Under the pieces are notes generated by a model, which searched no databases, had not been told where the DNA came from, and saw only the letters and a list, made by a program, of their open reading frames with translations. From Liolophura sinensis (taxonomy: Eukaryota; Mollusca; Polyplacophora; Chitonida; Chitonidae), in contig NW_027017976.1 of assembly GCF_032854445.1 (NCBI RefSeq), positions 62,001 to 126,000 of the forward strand: a DNA stretch of 64,000 nt, in the 5' to 3' direction. A program made the position numbers and the translations under genes. Shown here in pieces: positions 51,790-64,000 of this stretch (position 1 is its first letter; each line of letters opens with the position of its first letter).

Positions 51790-54700
51790 GTTATGTGCCC
51801 TTCGGTAGCCCAGACGACGTCAAATCTTTGGGCCAAGCCCATTTAACTCACCCAGCAAATGTCTTACTTCTAAGTCGAAGACAAACTCAATGTCTTTATC
51901 TACATGTAGAAAAACCACACCATTTGTATATAAAAAAAACAAAAGGTACTTTATACAATCCGCTGTAAAAGGTACAATTGAACACTGACCCACATCAATA
52001 AGGTGCCAAAGGATGCGCAATTGGGCCAGGCATCTCCAGCTGTTGAAAAATTGCAAATTTCCTTGGTTTCCATGAAGTAAGAGCCGTTGCTGGGCACGTG
52101 ATCTTGACATCATTGATTATTCATTTGTGGCTACAGCCAAAAGTATTGGTTGGAGAGCAACGCGGTTTGCACCATTCGATTTCTCGTCACAAAATACGTC
52201 GGATTAGCCTCTTACCAGCAGCATTGGAACAGTTTTTCCACTTTTGGATTTTTGCCTGGTCTTTTTGCTAATTGAAATCGGCTACATTAACTATGTACAA
52301 TCGCGACTGGTCATTACTATATTCAACATTTCATTATAAGTTATGTGCCCTTCGGTAGCCCAGACGACGTCAAATCTTTGGGCCAAGCCCATTTAACTCA
52401 CCCAGCAAATGTCTTACTTCTAAGTCGAAGACAAACTCAATGTCTTTATCTACATGTAGAAAAACCACACCATTTGTATATAAAAAAAACAAAAGGTACT
52501 TGATACAACCCGCTGTAAAAAGTACAATTGAACACTGACCCACATCAATAAGGTGCCAAAGGATGCGCAATTGGGCCAGGCATCTCCAGCTGTTGAAAAA
52601 TTGCAAATTTCCTTGGTTTCCATGGAGTAAGAGCCGTTGCTGGGCACGTGATCTTGACATCATCGATTATTCATTTGTGGCTACAGCCAAAAGTATTGGT
52701 CGGAGAGCAACGCGGTTTGCACCATTCGATTTCTCGTCACAAAATACGTCGGATTAGCCTCTTACCAGCAGCATTGAAACAGTTTTTCCACTTTTGGATT
52801 TTTGCCTGGTCCTTTTGCTAATTGAAATCGGCTACATTACCTATGTACAATTGCGACTGGTCATTACTATATTCAACATTTTATTATAAGTTATGTGCCC
52901 TTCGGTAGCCCAGACGACGTCAAATCTTTGGGCCAAGCCCATTTAACTCACCCAGCAAATGTCTTACTTCTAAGTCGAAGACAAACTCAATGTCTTTATC
53001 TACATGTAGAAAAACCACACCATTTGTATCTAAAAAAAACAAAAGGTACTTGATACAATCCGCTGTAAAATGTACAATTGAACACTGACCCACATCAATA
53101 AGGTGCCAAAGGATGCGCAATTGGGCCAGGCATCTCCAGCTGTTGAAAAATTGCAAATTTCCTTGGTTTCCATGGAGTAAGAGCCGTTGCTGGGCACGTG
53201 ATCTTGACATCATTGATTATTCATTTGTGGCTACAGCCAAAAGTATTGGTCGGAGAGCAACGCGGTTTGCACCATTCGATTTCTCGTCACAAAATACGTC
53301 GGATTAGTCTCTTACCAGCAGCATTGGAACAGTTTTTCTACTTTTGGATTTTTGCCTGTTCTTTTTGCGAATTGAAATCGGCTACATTAACTATGTACAA
53401 TCGCGACTGGTCATTACTATATTCAACTTTTCATTATAAGTTATGTGCCCTTCGGTAGCCCAGACGACGTCAAATCTTTGGGCCAAGCCCATTTAACTCA
53501 CCCAACAAATGTCTTACTTCTAAGTCGAAGACAAACTCAATGTCTTTATCTACATGTAGAAAAACCACACCATTTGTATATAAAAAAAACAAAAGGTACT
53601 TGATACAATCCGCTGTAAAAAGTACAATTGAACACTGACCCACATCAATAAGGTGCCAAAGGATGCGCAATTGGGCCAGGCATCTCCAGCTGTTGAAAAA
53701 TTGCAAATTTCCTTGGTTTCCATGGAGTAAGAGCCGTTGCTGGGCACGTGATCTTGACATCATTGATTATTCATTTGTGGCTACAGCCAAAAGTATTGGT
53801 CGGAGAGCAACGCGGTTTGCACCATTCGATTTCTCGTCACAAAATACGTCGGATTAGTCTCTTACCAGCAGCATTGGAACAGTTTTTCTACTTTTGGATT
53901 TTTGCCTGTTCTTTTTGCGAATTGAAATCGGCTACATTAACTATGTACAATCGCGACTGGTCATTACTATATTCAACTTTTCATTATAAGTTATGTGCCC
54001 TTCGGTAGCCCAGACGACGTCAAATCTTTGGGCCAAGCCCATTTAACTCACCCAACAAATGTCTTACTTCTAAGTCGAAGACAAACTCAATGTCTTTATC
54101 TACATGTAGAAAAACCACACCATTTGTATATAAAAAAAACAAAAGGTACTTGATACAATCCGCTGTAAAAAGTACAATTGAACACTGACCCACATCAATA
54201 AGGTGCCAAAGGATGCGCAATTGGGCCAGGCATCTCCAGCTGTTGAAAAATTGCAAATTTCCTTGGTTTCCATGAAGTAAGAGCCGTTGCTGGGCACGTG
54301 ATCTTGACATCATTGATTATTCATTTGTGGCTACAGCCAAAAGTATTGGTCGGAGAGCAACGCGGTTTGCACCATTCGATTTCTCGTCACAAAATACGTC
54401 GGATTAGCCTCTTACCAGCAGCATTGGAACAGTTTTTCCACTTTTGGATTTTTGCCTGGTCTTTTTGCTAATTGAAATCGGCTACATTAACTATGTACAA
54501 TCGCGACTGGTCATTACTATATTCAACTTTTCATTATAAGTTATGTGCCCTTCGGTAGCCCAGACGACGTCAAATCTTTGGGCCAAGCCCATTTAACTCA
54601 CCCAACAAATGTCTTACTTCTAAGTCGAAGACAAACTCAATGTCTTTATCTACATGTAGAAAAACCACACCATTTGTATATAAAAAAAACAAAAGGTACT

Positions 54701-55639
54701 TGATACAATCCGCTGTAAAAAGTACAATTGAACACTGACCCACATCAATAAGGTGCCAAAGGATGCGCAATTGGGCCAGGCATCTCCAGCTGTTGAAAAA
54801 TTGCAAATTTCCTTGGTTTCCATGGAGTAAGAGCCGTTGCTGGGCACGTGATCTTGACATCATTGATTATTCATTTGTGGCTACAGCCAAAAGTATTGGT
54901 CGGAGAGCAACGCGGTTTGCACCATTCGATTTCTCGTCACAAAATACGTCGGATTAGCCTCTTACCAGCAGCATTGGAACAGTTTTTCTACTTTTGGATT
55001 TTTGCCTGTTCTTTTTGCAAATTGAAATCGGCTACATTAACTATGTACAATCGCGACTGGTCATTACTATATTCAACTTTTCATTATAAGTTATGTGCCC
55101 TTCGGTAGCCCAGACGACGTCAAATCTTTGGGCCAAGCCCATTTAACTCACCCAACAAATGTCTTACTTCTAAGTCGAAGACAAACTCAATGTCTTTATC
55201 TACATGTAGAAAAACCACACCATTTGTATATAAAAAAAACAAAAGGTACTTGATACAATCCGCTGTAAAAAGTACAATTGAACACTGACCCACATCAATA
55301 AGGTGCCAAAGGATGCGCAATTGGGCCAGGCATCTCCAGCTGTTGAAAAATTGCAAATTTCCTTGGTTTCCATGGAGTAAGAGCCGTTGCTGGGCACGTG
55401 ATCTTGACATCATTGATTATTCATTTGTGGCTACAGCCAAAAGTATTGGTCGGAGAGCAACGCGGTTTGCACCATTCGATTTCTCGTCACAAAATACGTC
55501 GGATTAGCCTCTTACCAGCAGCATTGGAACAGTTTTTCCACTTTTGGATTTTTGCCTGGTCTTTTTGCTAATTGAAATCGGCTACATTAACTATGTACAA
55601 TCGCGACTGGTCATTACTATATTCAACTTTTCATTATAA
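51790..55639 (+). repeat. Domain II HOR unit: c-d-e-(f/e)-f-g-(h/i) (M95-M101)
   Basis: M98 has a plain V front and ATGGAGTA but the e-type GATTAGTCTC and GTTCTTTTTGCG tail, so it is a hybrid inserted between e and f (one monomer gained). M101 has the h-like front but no ATGAAGTA and ends with the i-type CTTTTTGCTAATTG tail before c, so h and i are fused (one monomer lost). M95 has CTTTTTGC where other c tails have CATTTTGC. Confidence 0.85.
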
Positions 55640-58600
55640 GTTATGTGCCCTTCGGTAGCCCAGACGACGTCAAATCTTTGGGCCAAGCCCATTTAACTCA
55701 CCCAGCAAATGTCTTACTTCTAAGTCGAAGACAAACTCAATGTCTTTATCTACATGTAGAAAAACCACACCATTTGTATATAAAAAAAACAAAAGGTACT
55801 TTATACAATCCGCTGTAAAAGGTACAATTGAACACTGACCCACATCAATAAGGTGCCAAAGGATGCGCAATTGGGCCAGGCATCTCCAGCTGTTGAAAAA
55901 TTGCAAATTTCCTTGGTTTCCATGAAGTAAGAGCCGTTGCTGGGCACGTGATCTTGACATCATTGATTATTCATTTGTGGCTACAGCCAAAAGTATTGGT
56001 TGGAGAGCAACGCGGTTTGCACCATTCGATTTCTCGTCACAAAATACGTCGGATTAGCCTCTTACCAGCAGCATTGGAACAGTTTTTCCACTTTTGGATT
56101 TTTGCCTGGTCCTTTTGCTAATTAAAATCGGCTACATTACCTATGTACAATTGCGACTGGTCATTACTATATTCAACATTTTATTATAAGTTATGTGCCC
56201 TTCGGTAGCCCAGACGACGTCAAATCTTTGGGCCAAGCCCATTTAACTCACCCAGCAAATGTCTTACTTCTAAGTCGAAGACAAACTCAATGTCTTTATC
56301 TACATGTAGAAAAACCACACCATTTGTATCTAAAAAAAACAAAAGGTACTTGATACAATCCGCTGTAAAATGTACAATTGAACACTGACCCACATCAATA
56401 AGGTGCCAAAGGATGCGCAATTGGGCCAGGCATCTCCAGCTGTTGAAAAATTGCAAATTTCCTTGGTTTCCATGGAGTAAGAGCCGTTGCTGGGCACGTG
56501 ATCTTGACATCATTGATTATTCATTTGTGGCTACAGCCAAAAGTATTGGTCGGAGAGCAACGCGGTTTGCACCATTCGATTTCTCGTCACAAAATACGTC
56601 GGATTAGTCTCTTACCAGCAGCATTGGAACAGTTTTTCTACTTTTGGATTTTTGCCTGTTCTTTTTGCGAATTGAAATCGGCTACATTAACTATGTACAA
56701 TCGCGACTGGTCATTACTATATTCAACTTTTCATTATAAGTTATGTGCCCTTCGGTAGCCCAGACGACGTCAAATCTTTGGGCCAAGCCCATTTAACTCA
56801 CCCAACAAATGTCTTACTTCTAAGTCGAAGACAAACTCAATGTCTTTATCTACATGTAGAAAAACCACACCATTTGTATATAAAAAAAACAAAAGGTACT
56901 TGATACAATCCGCTGTAAAAAGTACAATTGAACACTGACCCACATCAATAAGGTGCCAAAGGATGCGCAATTGGGCCAGGCATCTCCAGCTGTTGAAAAA
57001 TTGCAAATTTCCTTGGTTTCCATGAAGTAAGAGCCGTTGCTGGGCACGTGATCTTGACATCATTGATTATTCATTTGTGGCTACAGCCAAAAGTATTGGT
57101 CGGAGAGCAACGCGGTTTGCACCATTCGATTTCTCGTCACAAAATACGTCGGATTAGCCTCTTACCAGCAGCATTGGAACAGTTTTTCCACTTTTGGATT
57201 TTTGCCTGGTCTTTTTGCTAATTGAAATCGGCTACATTAACTATGTACAATCGCGACTGGTCATTACTATATTCAACTTTTCATTATAAGTTATGTGCCC
57301 TTCGGTAGCCCAGACGACGTCAAATCTTTGGGCCAAGCCCATTTAACTCACCCAACAAATGTCTTACTTCTAAGTCGAAGACAAACTCAATGTCTTTATC
57401 TACATGTAGAAAAACCACACCATTTGTATATAAAAAAAACAAAAGGTACTTGATACAATCCGCTGTAAAAAGTACAATTGAACACTGACCCACATCAATA
57501 AGGTGCCAAAGGATGCGCAATTGGGCCAGGCATCTCCAGCTGTTGAAAAATTGCAAATTTCCTTGGTTTCCATGGAGTAAGAGCCGTTGCTGGGCACGTG
57601 ATCTTGACATCATTGATTATTCATTTGTGGCTACAGCCAAAAGTATTGGTCGGAGAGCAACGCGGTTTGCACCATTCGATTTCTCGTCACAAAATACGTC
57701 GGATTAGCCTCTTACCAGCAGCATTGGAACAGTTTTTCTACTTTTGGATTTTTGCCTGTTCTTTTTGCAAATTGAAATCGGCTACATTAACTATGTACAA
57801 TCGCGACTGGTCATTACTATATTCAACTTTTCATTATAAGTTATGTGCCCTTCGGTAGCCCAGACGACGTCAAATCTTTGGGCCAAGCCCATTTAACTCA
57901 CCCAACAAATGTCTTACTTCTAAGTCGAAGACAAACTCAATGTCTTTATCTACATGTAGAAAATCCACACCATTTGTATATAAAAAAAACAAAAGGTACT
58001 TGATACAATCCGCTGTAAAAAGTACAATTGAACACTGACCCACATCAATAAGGTGCCAAAGGATGCGCAATTGGGCCAGGCATCTCCAGCTGTTGAAAAA
58101 TTGCAAATTTCCTTGGTTTCCATGAAGTAAGAGCCGTTGCTGGGCACGTGATCTTGACATCATTGATTATTCATTTGTGGCTACAGCCAAAAGTATTGGT
58201 CGGAGAGCAACGCGGTTTGCACCATTCGATTTCTCGTCACAAAATACGTCGGATTAGCCTCTTACCAGCAGCATTGGAACAGTTTTTCCACTTTTGGATT
58301 TTTGCCTGGTCATTTTGCTAATTGAAATCGGCTACATTAACTATGTACAATCGCGACTGGTCATTACTATATTCAACATTTCATTATAAGTTATGTGCCC
58401 TTCGGTAGCCCAGACGACGTCAAATCTTTGGGCCAAGCCCATTTAACTCACCCAGCAAATGTCTTACTTCTAAGTCGAAGACAAACTCAATGTCTTTATC
58501 TACATGTAGAAAAACCACACCATTTGTATATAAAAAAAACACAAGGTACTTGATACAGTCCGCTGTAAAAAGTACAATTGAACACTGACCCACATCAATA

Positions 58601-58939
58601 AGGTGCCAAAGGATGCGCAATTGGGCCAGGCATCTCCAGCTGTTGAAAAATTGCAAATTTCCTTGGTTTCCATGGAGTAAGAGCCGTTGCTGGGCACGTG
58701 ATCTTGACATCATTGATTATTCATTTGTGGCTACAGCCAAAAGTATTGGTCGGAGAGCAACGCGGTTTGCACCATTCGATTTCTCGTCACAAAATACGTC
58801 GGATTAGCCTCTTACCAGCAGCATTGGAACAGTTTTTCCACTTTTGGATTTTTGCCTGGTCTTTTTGCTAATTGAAATCGGCTACATTAACTATGTACAA
58901 TCGCGACTGGTCATTACTATATTCAACTTTTCATTATAA
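55640..58939 (+). repeat. Domain II HOR unit: (c/d)-e-f-g-h-i (M102-M107)
   Basis: M102 has the full c front (TTTATAC, GTAAAAGG, ATGAAGTA, ATTGGTTGG) but the d tail (CCTTTTGC, ACCTATG, TTGCGACTGG, ACATTTTA). It is a c/d hybrid that removed one monomer, with the switch between CATTGGAAC and CCTTTTGC (about 56078-56111). M106 has a private AAAATCCACACC. Confidence 0.86.
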
Positions 58940-61900
58940 GTTATGTGCCCTTCGGTAGCCCAGACGACGTCAAATCTTTGGGCCAAGCCCATTTAACTCA
59001 CCCAACAAATGTCTTACTTCTAAGTCGAAGACAAACTCAATGTCTTTATCTACATGTAGCAAAACCACACCATTTGTATATAAAAAAAACAAAAGGTACT
59101 TGATACAATCCGCTGTAAAAAGTACAATTGAACACTGACCCACATCAATAAGGTGCCAAAGGATGCGCAATTGGGCCAGGCATCTCCAGCTGTTGAAAAA
59201 TTGCAAATTTCCTTGGTTTCCATGGAGTAAGAGCCGTTGCTGGGCACGTGATCTTGACATCATTGATTATTCATTTGTGGCTACAGCCAAAAGTATTGGT
59301 CGGAGAGCAACGCGGTTTGCACCATTCGATTTCTCGTCACAAAATACGTCGGATTAGCCTCTTACCAGCAGCATTGGAACAGTTTTTCCACTTTTGGATT
59401 TTTGCCTGGTCATTTTGTTAATTGAAATCGGCTACATTAACTATGTACAATCGCGACTGGTCATTACTATATTCAACATTTCATTATAAGTTATGTGCCC
59501 TTCGGTAGCCCAGACGACGTCAAATCTTTGGGCCAAGCCCATTTAACTCACCCAACAAATGTCTTACTTCTAAGTCGAAGACAAACTCAATGTCTTTATC
59601 TACATGTAGAAAAACCACACCATTTGTATCTAAAAAAAACACAAGGTACTTGATACAACCCGCTGTAAAAAGTACAATTGAACACTGACCCACATCAATA
59701 AGGTGCCAAAGGATGCGCAATTGGGCCAGGCATCTCCAGCTGTTGAAAAATTGCAAATTTCCTTGGTTTCCATGGAGTAAGAGCCGTTGCTGGGCACGTG
59801 ATCTTGACATCATTGATTATTCATTTGTGGCTACAGCCAAAAGTATTGGTCGGAGAGCAACGCGGTTTGCACCATTCGATTTCTCGTCACAAAATACGTC
59901 GGATTAGCCTCTTACCAGCAGCATTGGAACAGTTTTTCCACTTTTGGATTTTTGCCTGGTCTTTTTGCTAATTGAAATCGGCTACATTAACTATGTACAA
60001 TCGCGACTGGTCATTACTATATTCAACTTTTCATTATAAGTTATGTGCCCTTCGGTAGCCCAGACGACGTCAAATCTTTGGGCCAAGCCCATTTAACTCA
60101 CCCAACAAATGTCTTACTTCAAAATCGAAGACAAACTCAATGTCTTTATCTACATGTAGAAAAACCACACCATTTGTATATAAAAAAAACAAAAGGTACT
60201 TGATACAATCCGCTGTAAAAAGTACAATTGAACACTGACCCACATCAATAAGGTGCCAAAGGATGCGCAATTGGGCCAGGCATCTCCAGCTGTTGAAAAA
60301 TTGCAAATTTCCTTGGTTTCCATGGAGTAAGAGCCGTTGCTGGGCACGTGATCTTGACATCATTGATTATTCATTTGTGGCTACAGCCAAAAGTATTGGT
60401 TGGAGAGCAACGCGGTTTGCACCATTCGATTTCTCGTCACAAAATACGTCGGATTAGCCTCTTACCAGCAGCATTGGAACAGTTTTTCTACTTTTGGATT
60501 TTTGCCTGGTCTTTTTGCGAATTGAAATCGGCTACATTAACTATGTACAATCGCGACTGGTCATTACTATATTCAACTTTTCATTATAAGTTATGTGCCC
60601 TTCGGTAGCCCAGACGACGTCAAATCTTTGGGCCAAGCCCATTTAACTCACCCAACAAATGTCTTACTTCTAAGTCGAAGACAAACTCAATGTCTTTATC
60701 TACATGTAGAAAAACCACACCATTTGTATATAAAAATAACAAAAGGTACTTGATACAATCCGCTGTAAAAAGTACAATTGAACACTGACCCACATCAATA
60801 AGGTGCCAAAGGATGCGCAATTGGGCCAGGCATCTCCAGCTGTTGAAAAATTGCAAATTTCCTTGGTTTCCATGGAGTAAGAGCCGTTGCTGGGCACGTG
60901 ATCTTGACATCATTGATTATTCATTTGTGGCTACAGCCAAAAGTATTGGTCGGAGAGCAACGCGGTTTGCACCATTCGATTTCTCGTCACAAAATACGTC
61001 GGATTAGCCTCTTACCAGCAGCATTGGAACAGTTTTTCTACTTTTGGATTTTTGCCTGGTCTTTTTGCTAATTGAAATCGGCTACATTAACTATGTACAA
61101 TCGCGACTGGTCATTACTATATTCAACTTTTCATTATAAGTTATGTGCCCTTCGGTAGCCCAGACGACGTCAAATCTTTGGGCCAAGCCCATTTAACTCA
61201 CCCAGCAAATGTCTTACTTCTAAGTCGAAGACAAACTCAATGTCTTTATCTACATGTAGAAAAACCACACCATTTGTATATAAAAAAAACAAAAGGTACT
61301 TTATACAATCCGCTGTAAAAGGTACAATTGAACACTGACCCACATCAATAAGGTGCCAAAGGATGCGCAATTGGGCCAGGCATCTCCAGCTGTTGAAAAA
61401 TTGCAAATTTCCTTGGTTTCCATGAAGTAAGAGCCGTTGCTGGGCACGTGATCTTGACATCATTGATTATTCATTTGTGGCTACAGCCAAAAGTATTGGT
61501 TGGAAAGCAACGCGGTTTGCACCATTCGATTTCTCGTCACAAAATACGTCGGATTAGCCTCTTACCAGCAGCATTGGAACAGTTTTTCCACTTTTGGATT
61601 TTTGCCTGGTCATTTTGCTAATTGAAATCGGCTACATTAACTATGTACAATCGCGACTGGTCATTACTATATTCAACATTTCATTATAAGTTATGTGCCC
61701 TTCGGTAGCCCAGACGACGTCAAATCTTTGGGCCAAGCCCATTTAACTCACCCAGCAAATGTCTTACTTCTAAGTCGAAGACAAACTCAATGTCTTTATC
61801 TACATGTAGAAAAACCACACCATTTGTATATAAAAAAAACAAAAGGTACTTGATACAACCCGCTGTAAAAAGTACAATTGAACACTGACCCACATCAATA

Positions 61901-63338
61901 AGGTGCCAAAGGATGCGCAATTGGGCCAGGCATCTCCAGCTGTTGAAAAATTGCAAATTTCCTTGGTTTCCATGGAGTAAGAGCCGTTGCTGGGCACGTG
62001 ATCTTGACATCATTGATTATTCATTTGTGGCTACAGCCAAAAGTATTGGTCGGAGAGCAACGCGGTTTGCACCATTCGATTTCTCGTCACAAAATACGTC
62101 GGATTAGCCTCTTACCAGCAGCATTGAAACAGTTTTTCCACTTTTGGATTTTTGCCTGGTCCTTTTGCTAATTGAAATCGGCTACATTACCTATGTACAA
62201 TCGCGACTGGTCATTACTATATTCAACATTTTATTATAAGTTATGTGCCCTTCGGTAGCCCAGACGACGTCAAATCTTTGGGCCAAGCCCATTTAACTCA
62301 CCCAGCAAATGTCTTACTTCTAAGTCGAAGACAAACTCAATGTCTTTATCTACATGTAGAAAAACCACACCATTTGTATGTAAAAAAAACAAAAGGTACT
62401 TGATACAATCCGCTGTAAAATGTACAATTGAACACTGACCCACATCAATAAGGTGCCAAAGGATGCGCAATTGGGCCAGGCATCTCCAGCTGTTGAAAAA
62501 TTGCAAATTTCCTTGGTTTCCATGGAGTAAGAGCCGTTGCTGGGCACGTGATCTTGACATCATTGATTATTCATTTGTGGCTACAGCCAAAAGTATTGGT
62601 CGGAGAGCAACGCGGTTTGCACCATTCGATTTCTCGTCACAAAATACGTCGGATTAGCCTCTTACCAGCAGCATTGGAACAGTTTTTCTACTTTTGGATT
62701 TTTGCCTGTTCTTTTTGCGAATTGAAATCGGCTACATTAACTATGTACAATCGCGACTGGTCATTACTATATTCAACTTTTCATTATAAGTTATGTGCCC
62801 TTCGGTAGCCCAGACGACGTCAAATCTTTGGGCCAAGCCCATTTAACTCACCCAACAAATGTCTTACTTCTAAGTCGAAGACAAACTCAATGTCTTTATC
62901 TACATGTAGAAAAACCACACCATTTGTATATAAAAAAACAAAAGGTACTTGATACAATCCGCTGTAAAAAGTACAATTGAACACTGACCCACATCAATAA
63001 GGTGCCAAAGGATGCGCAATTGGGCCAGGCATCTCCAGCTGTTGAAAAATTGCAAATTTCCTTGGTTTCCATGAAGTAAGAGCCGTTGCTGGGCACGTGA
63101 TCTTGACATCATTGATTATTCATTTGTGGCTACAGCCAAAAGTATTGGTCGGAGAGCAACGCGGTTTGCACCATTCGATTTCTCGTCACAAAATACGTCG
63201 GATTAGCCTCTTACCAGCAGCATTGGAACAGTTTTTCCACTTTTGGATTTTTGCCTGGTCATTTTGCTAATTGAAATCGGCTACATTAACTATGTACAAT
63301 CGCGACTGGTCATTACTATATTCAACATTTCATTATAA
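58940..63338 (+). repeat. Domain II HOR unit: r-j-a-b-c-d-e-(f/h) (M108-M115)
   Basis: This is the second occurrence of r and j, following i, and it supports the circular order i-r-j-a. M113 has the d tail but TCGCGAC rather than TTGCGAC. M114 is e with GTATGTAAAA in place of GTATCTAAAA. M115 is 549 bp because its A-tract is A7 and has the h-type CATTTTGC tail directly after e, so f and g are missing. Confidence 0.86.
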
Positions 63339-63463
63339 GTTATGTGCTTCTATGAGTTTTTCCACTTTTGGATTTTTGCCTGGTCCTTTTGCTAATTGAA
63401 ATCGGCTACATTAACTATGTACAATCGCGACTGGTCATTACTATATTCAACATTTCATTATAA
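63339..63463 (+). repeat. Internal partial monomer (125 bp) with 8-bp filler
   Basis: After M115 the next monomer starts normally (GTTATGTGC, 63339-63347), then breaks. Eight bases with no counterpart in the monomer at that point follow (TTCTATGA, 63348-63355), and then the monomer resumes at its tail (GTTTTTCCAC, 63356). The segment 63356-63472 is a 117-bp copy of 63231-63347 with one difference (TGGTCCTTTT against TGGTCATTTT). This is the only break in monomer register in the window. M116 follows with its own private GTAGCTCAG. Confidence 0.95.
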
Positions 63464-64000
63464 GTTATGTGCCCTTCGGTAGCTCAGACGACGTCAAATC
63501 TTTGGGCCAAGCCCATTTAACTCACCCAGCAAATGTCTTACTTCTAAGTCGAAGACAAACTCAATGTCTTTATCTACATGTAGAAAAACCACACCATTTG
63601 TATATAAAAAAAACACAAGGTACTTGATACAATCCGCTGTAAAAAGTACAATTGAACACTGACCCACATCAATAAGGTGCCAAAGGATGCGCAATTGGGC
63701 CAGGCATCTCCAGCTGTTGAAAAATTGCAAATTTCCTTGGTTTCCATGGAGTAAGAGCCGTTGCTGGGCACGTGATCTTGACATCATTGATTATTCATTT
63801 GTGGCTACAGCCAAAAGTATTGGTCGGAGAGCAACGCGGTTTGCACCATTCGATTTCTCGTCACAAAATACGTCGGATTAGCCTCTTACCAGCAGCATTG
63901 GAACAGTTTTTCCACTTTTGGATTTTTGCCTGGTCTTTTTGCTAATTGAAATCGGCTACATTAACTATGTACAATCGCGACTGGTCATTACTATATTCAA
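63464..64000 (+). repeat. M116, last monomer, cut by window end
   Basis: V-class copy of 537 visible bases resembling type i (CACAAGG front, CTTTTTGCTAATTG tail) but with ACAATCC in place of ACAGTCC and a private GTAGCTCAG at its start. Types h then i around the partial copy fit the Domain II order. Confidence 0.9.

Larger units (their letters stand above)
1..64000 (+). repeat. 550-bp tandem satellite array filling the window
   Basis: The same monomer recurs every 550 bp from end to end, always in one orientation. Landmarks such as GGATGCGCAATTGGGCCA fall at 301, 851, 1401 and so on to 63684. Copies are almost all 549-551 bp and differ by a handful of substitutions. There are 115 complete copies, two window-edge partial copies and one internal partial copy. 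No inverted copy, foreign insertion or unique spacer is present. Consensus composition is about 41% G+C. The array continues beyond both window edges, so its true length is unknown. Function is not visible; centromeric or subtelomeric heterochromatin is an inference from array size and higher-order structure. Confidence 0.98.

Noticed and set aside
1-64000. CENP-B box (TTCGNNNNANNCGGGN) in the monomer
   Set aside because: Neither strand of the consensus has the required CGGG/CCCG in register with TTCG/CGAA.
1-64000. CRISPR array or bacterial repeat cluster
   Set aside because: Units are contiguous 550-bp copies with no unique spacers and no cas-like genes.
1-64000. rRNA, 5S or snRNA tandem array
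   Set aside because: No recognisable rRNA or snRNA segment appears in either strand of the monomer; 5S-type internal control boxes were not seen.
1-64000. Telomere-type repeats or retrotransposon ends inside the array
   Set aside because: No TTAGGG/TTTAGGG/TTAGG runs, LTR-like ends, target-site duplications or poly-A tails of inserted elements were found; the A8 tract is part of the monomer.

Overview
The whole window is one tandem satellite DNA array. A single monomer of about 550 bp is repeated head-to-tail on the same strand from base 1 to base 64000: 80 bases of a leading partial copy, 115 complete copies (M1-M115), one internal 125-bp partial copy (63339-63463), and a last copy (M116) cut by the window end. 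I see no protein-coding gene, RNA gene, transposon or unique-sequence island. Monomer phase is defined here as starting at the G of GTTATGTGCCC. M1 starts at 81, and relative (rel) positions below count from that base. All single-base length changes (about +9 net before M115) are accounted for, so copy number and phase are exact by eye.

The organism is almost certainly a eukaryote, and the region is centromeric, subtelomeric or other heterochromatin. Sixty-four kb of uninterrupted satellite with higher-order structure is not a prokaryotic arrangement. The consensus monomer is about 41% G+C with 19 CpG (observed/expected about 0.84), so CpG is only mildly depleted. Species cannot be assigned from the sequence alone.

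The array has two domains. Domain I (1-34188, M1-M62) mixes three classes at rel 77-80: ACTT (V), ACTC (G) and TTTT (K). Their order is VVVVVVV GK VGK GGK VGGK VVK VGG VV VGK VG VGK VGK VGK GGKK VVV GKGGKKV GKGGKKV. Inside it are a 1650-bp V-G-K trimer repeat (14937-22636), a 7-mer duplication with a later one-monomer loss (7784-14936), and a 7-mer duplication (26.4-34.2 kb) in which I found no difference between copies. Domain II (34189-64000, M63-M116) is all V class. It carries a different set of diagnostic variants arranged as a rearranged higher-order repeat of 11 monomer types in the order r-j-a-b-c-d-e-f-g-h-i (about 6.05 kb), with many deletions, duplications and hybrid monomers produced by unequal crossing-over.

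Each monomer carries a nearly invariant core (rel 211-322) with a CACGTG site, a TATATAAA plus A8 motif, a 10-bp perfect palindrome and two short hairpins. Short open frames occur in every monomer on both strands, but their variation looks neutral and 550 is not a multiple of 3, so they are not annotated as genes. The most informative content is the record of recombination: where crossovers fell, which blocks amplified recently, and which part of the monomer resists change.
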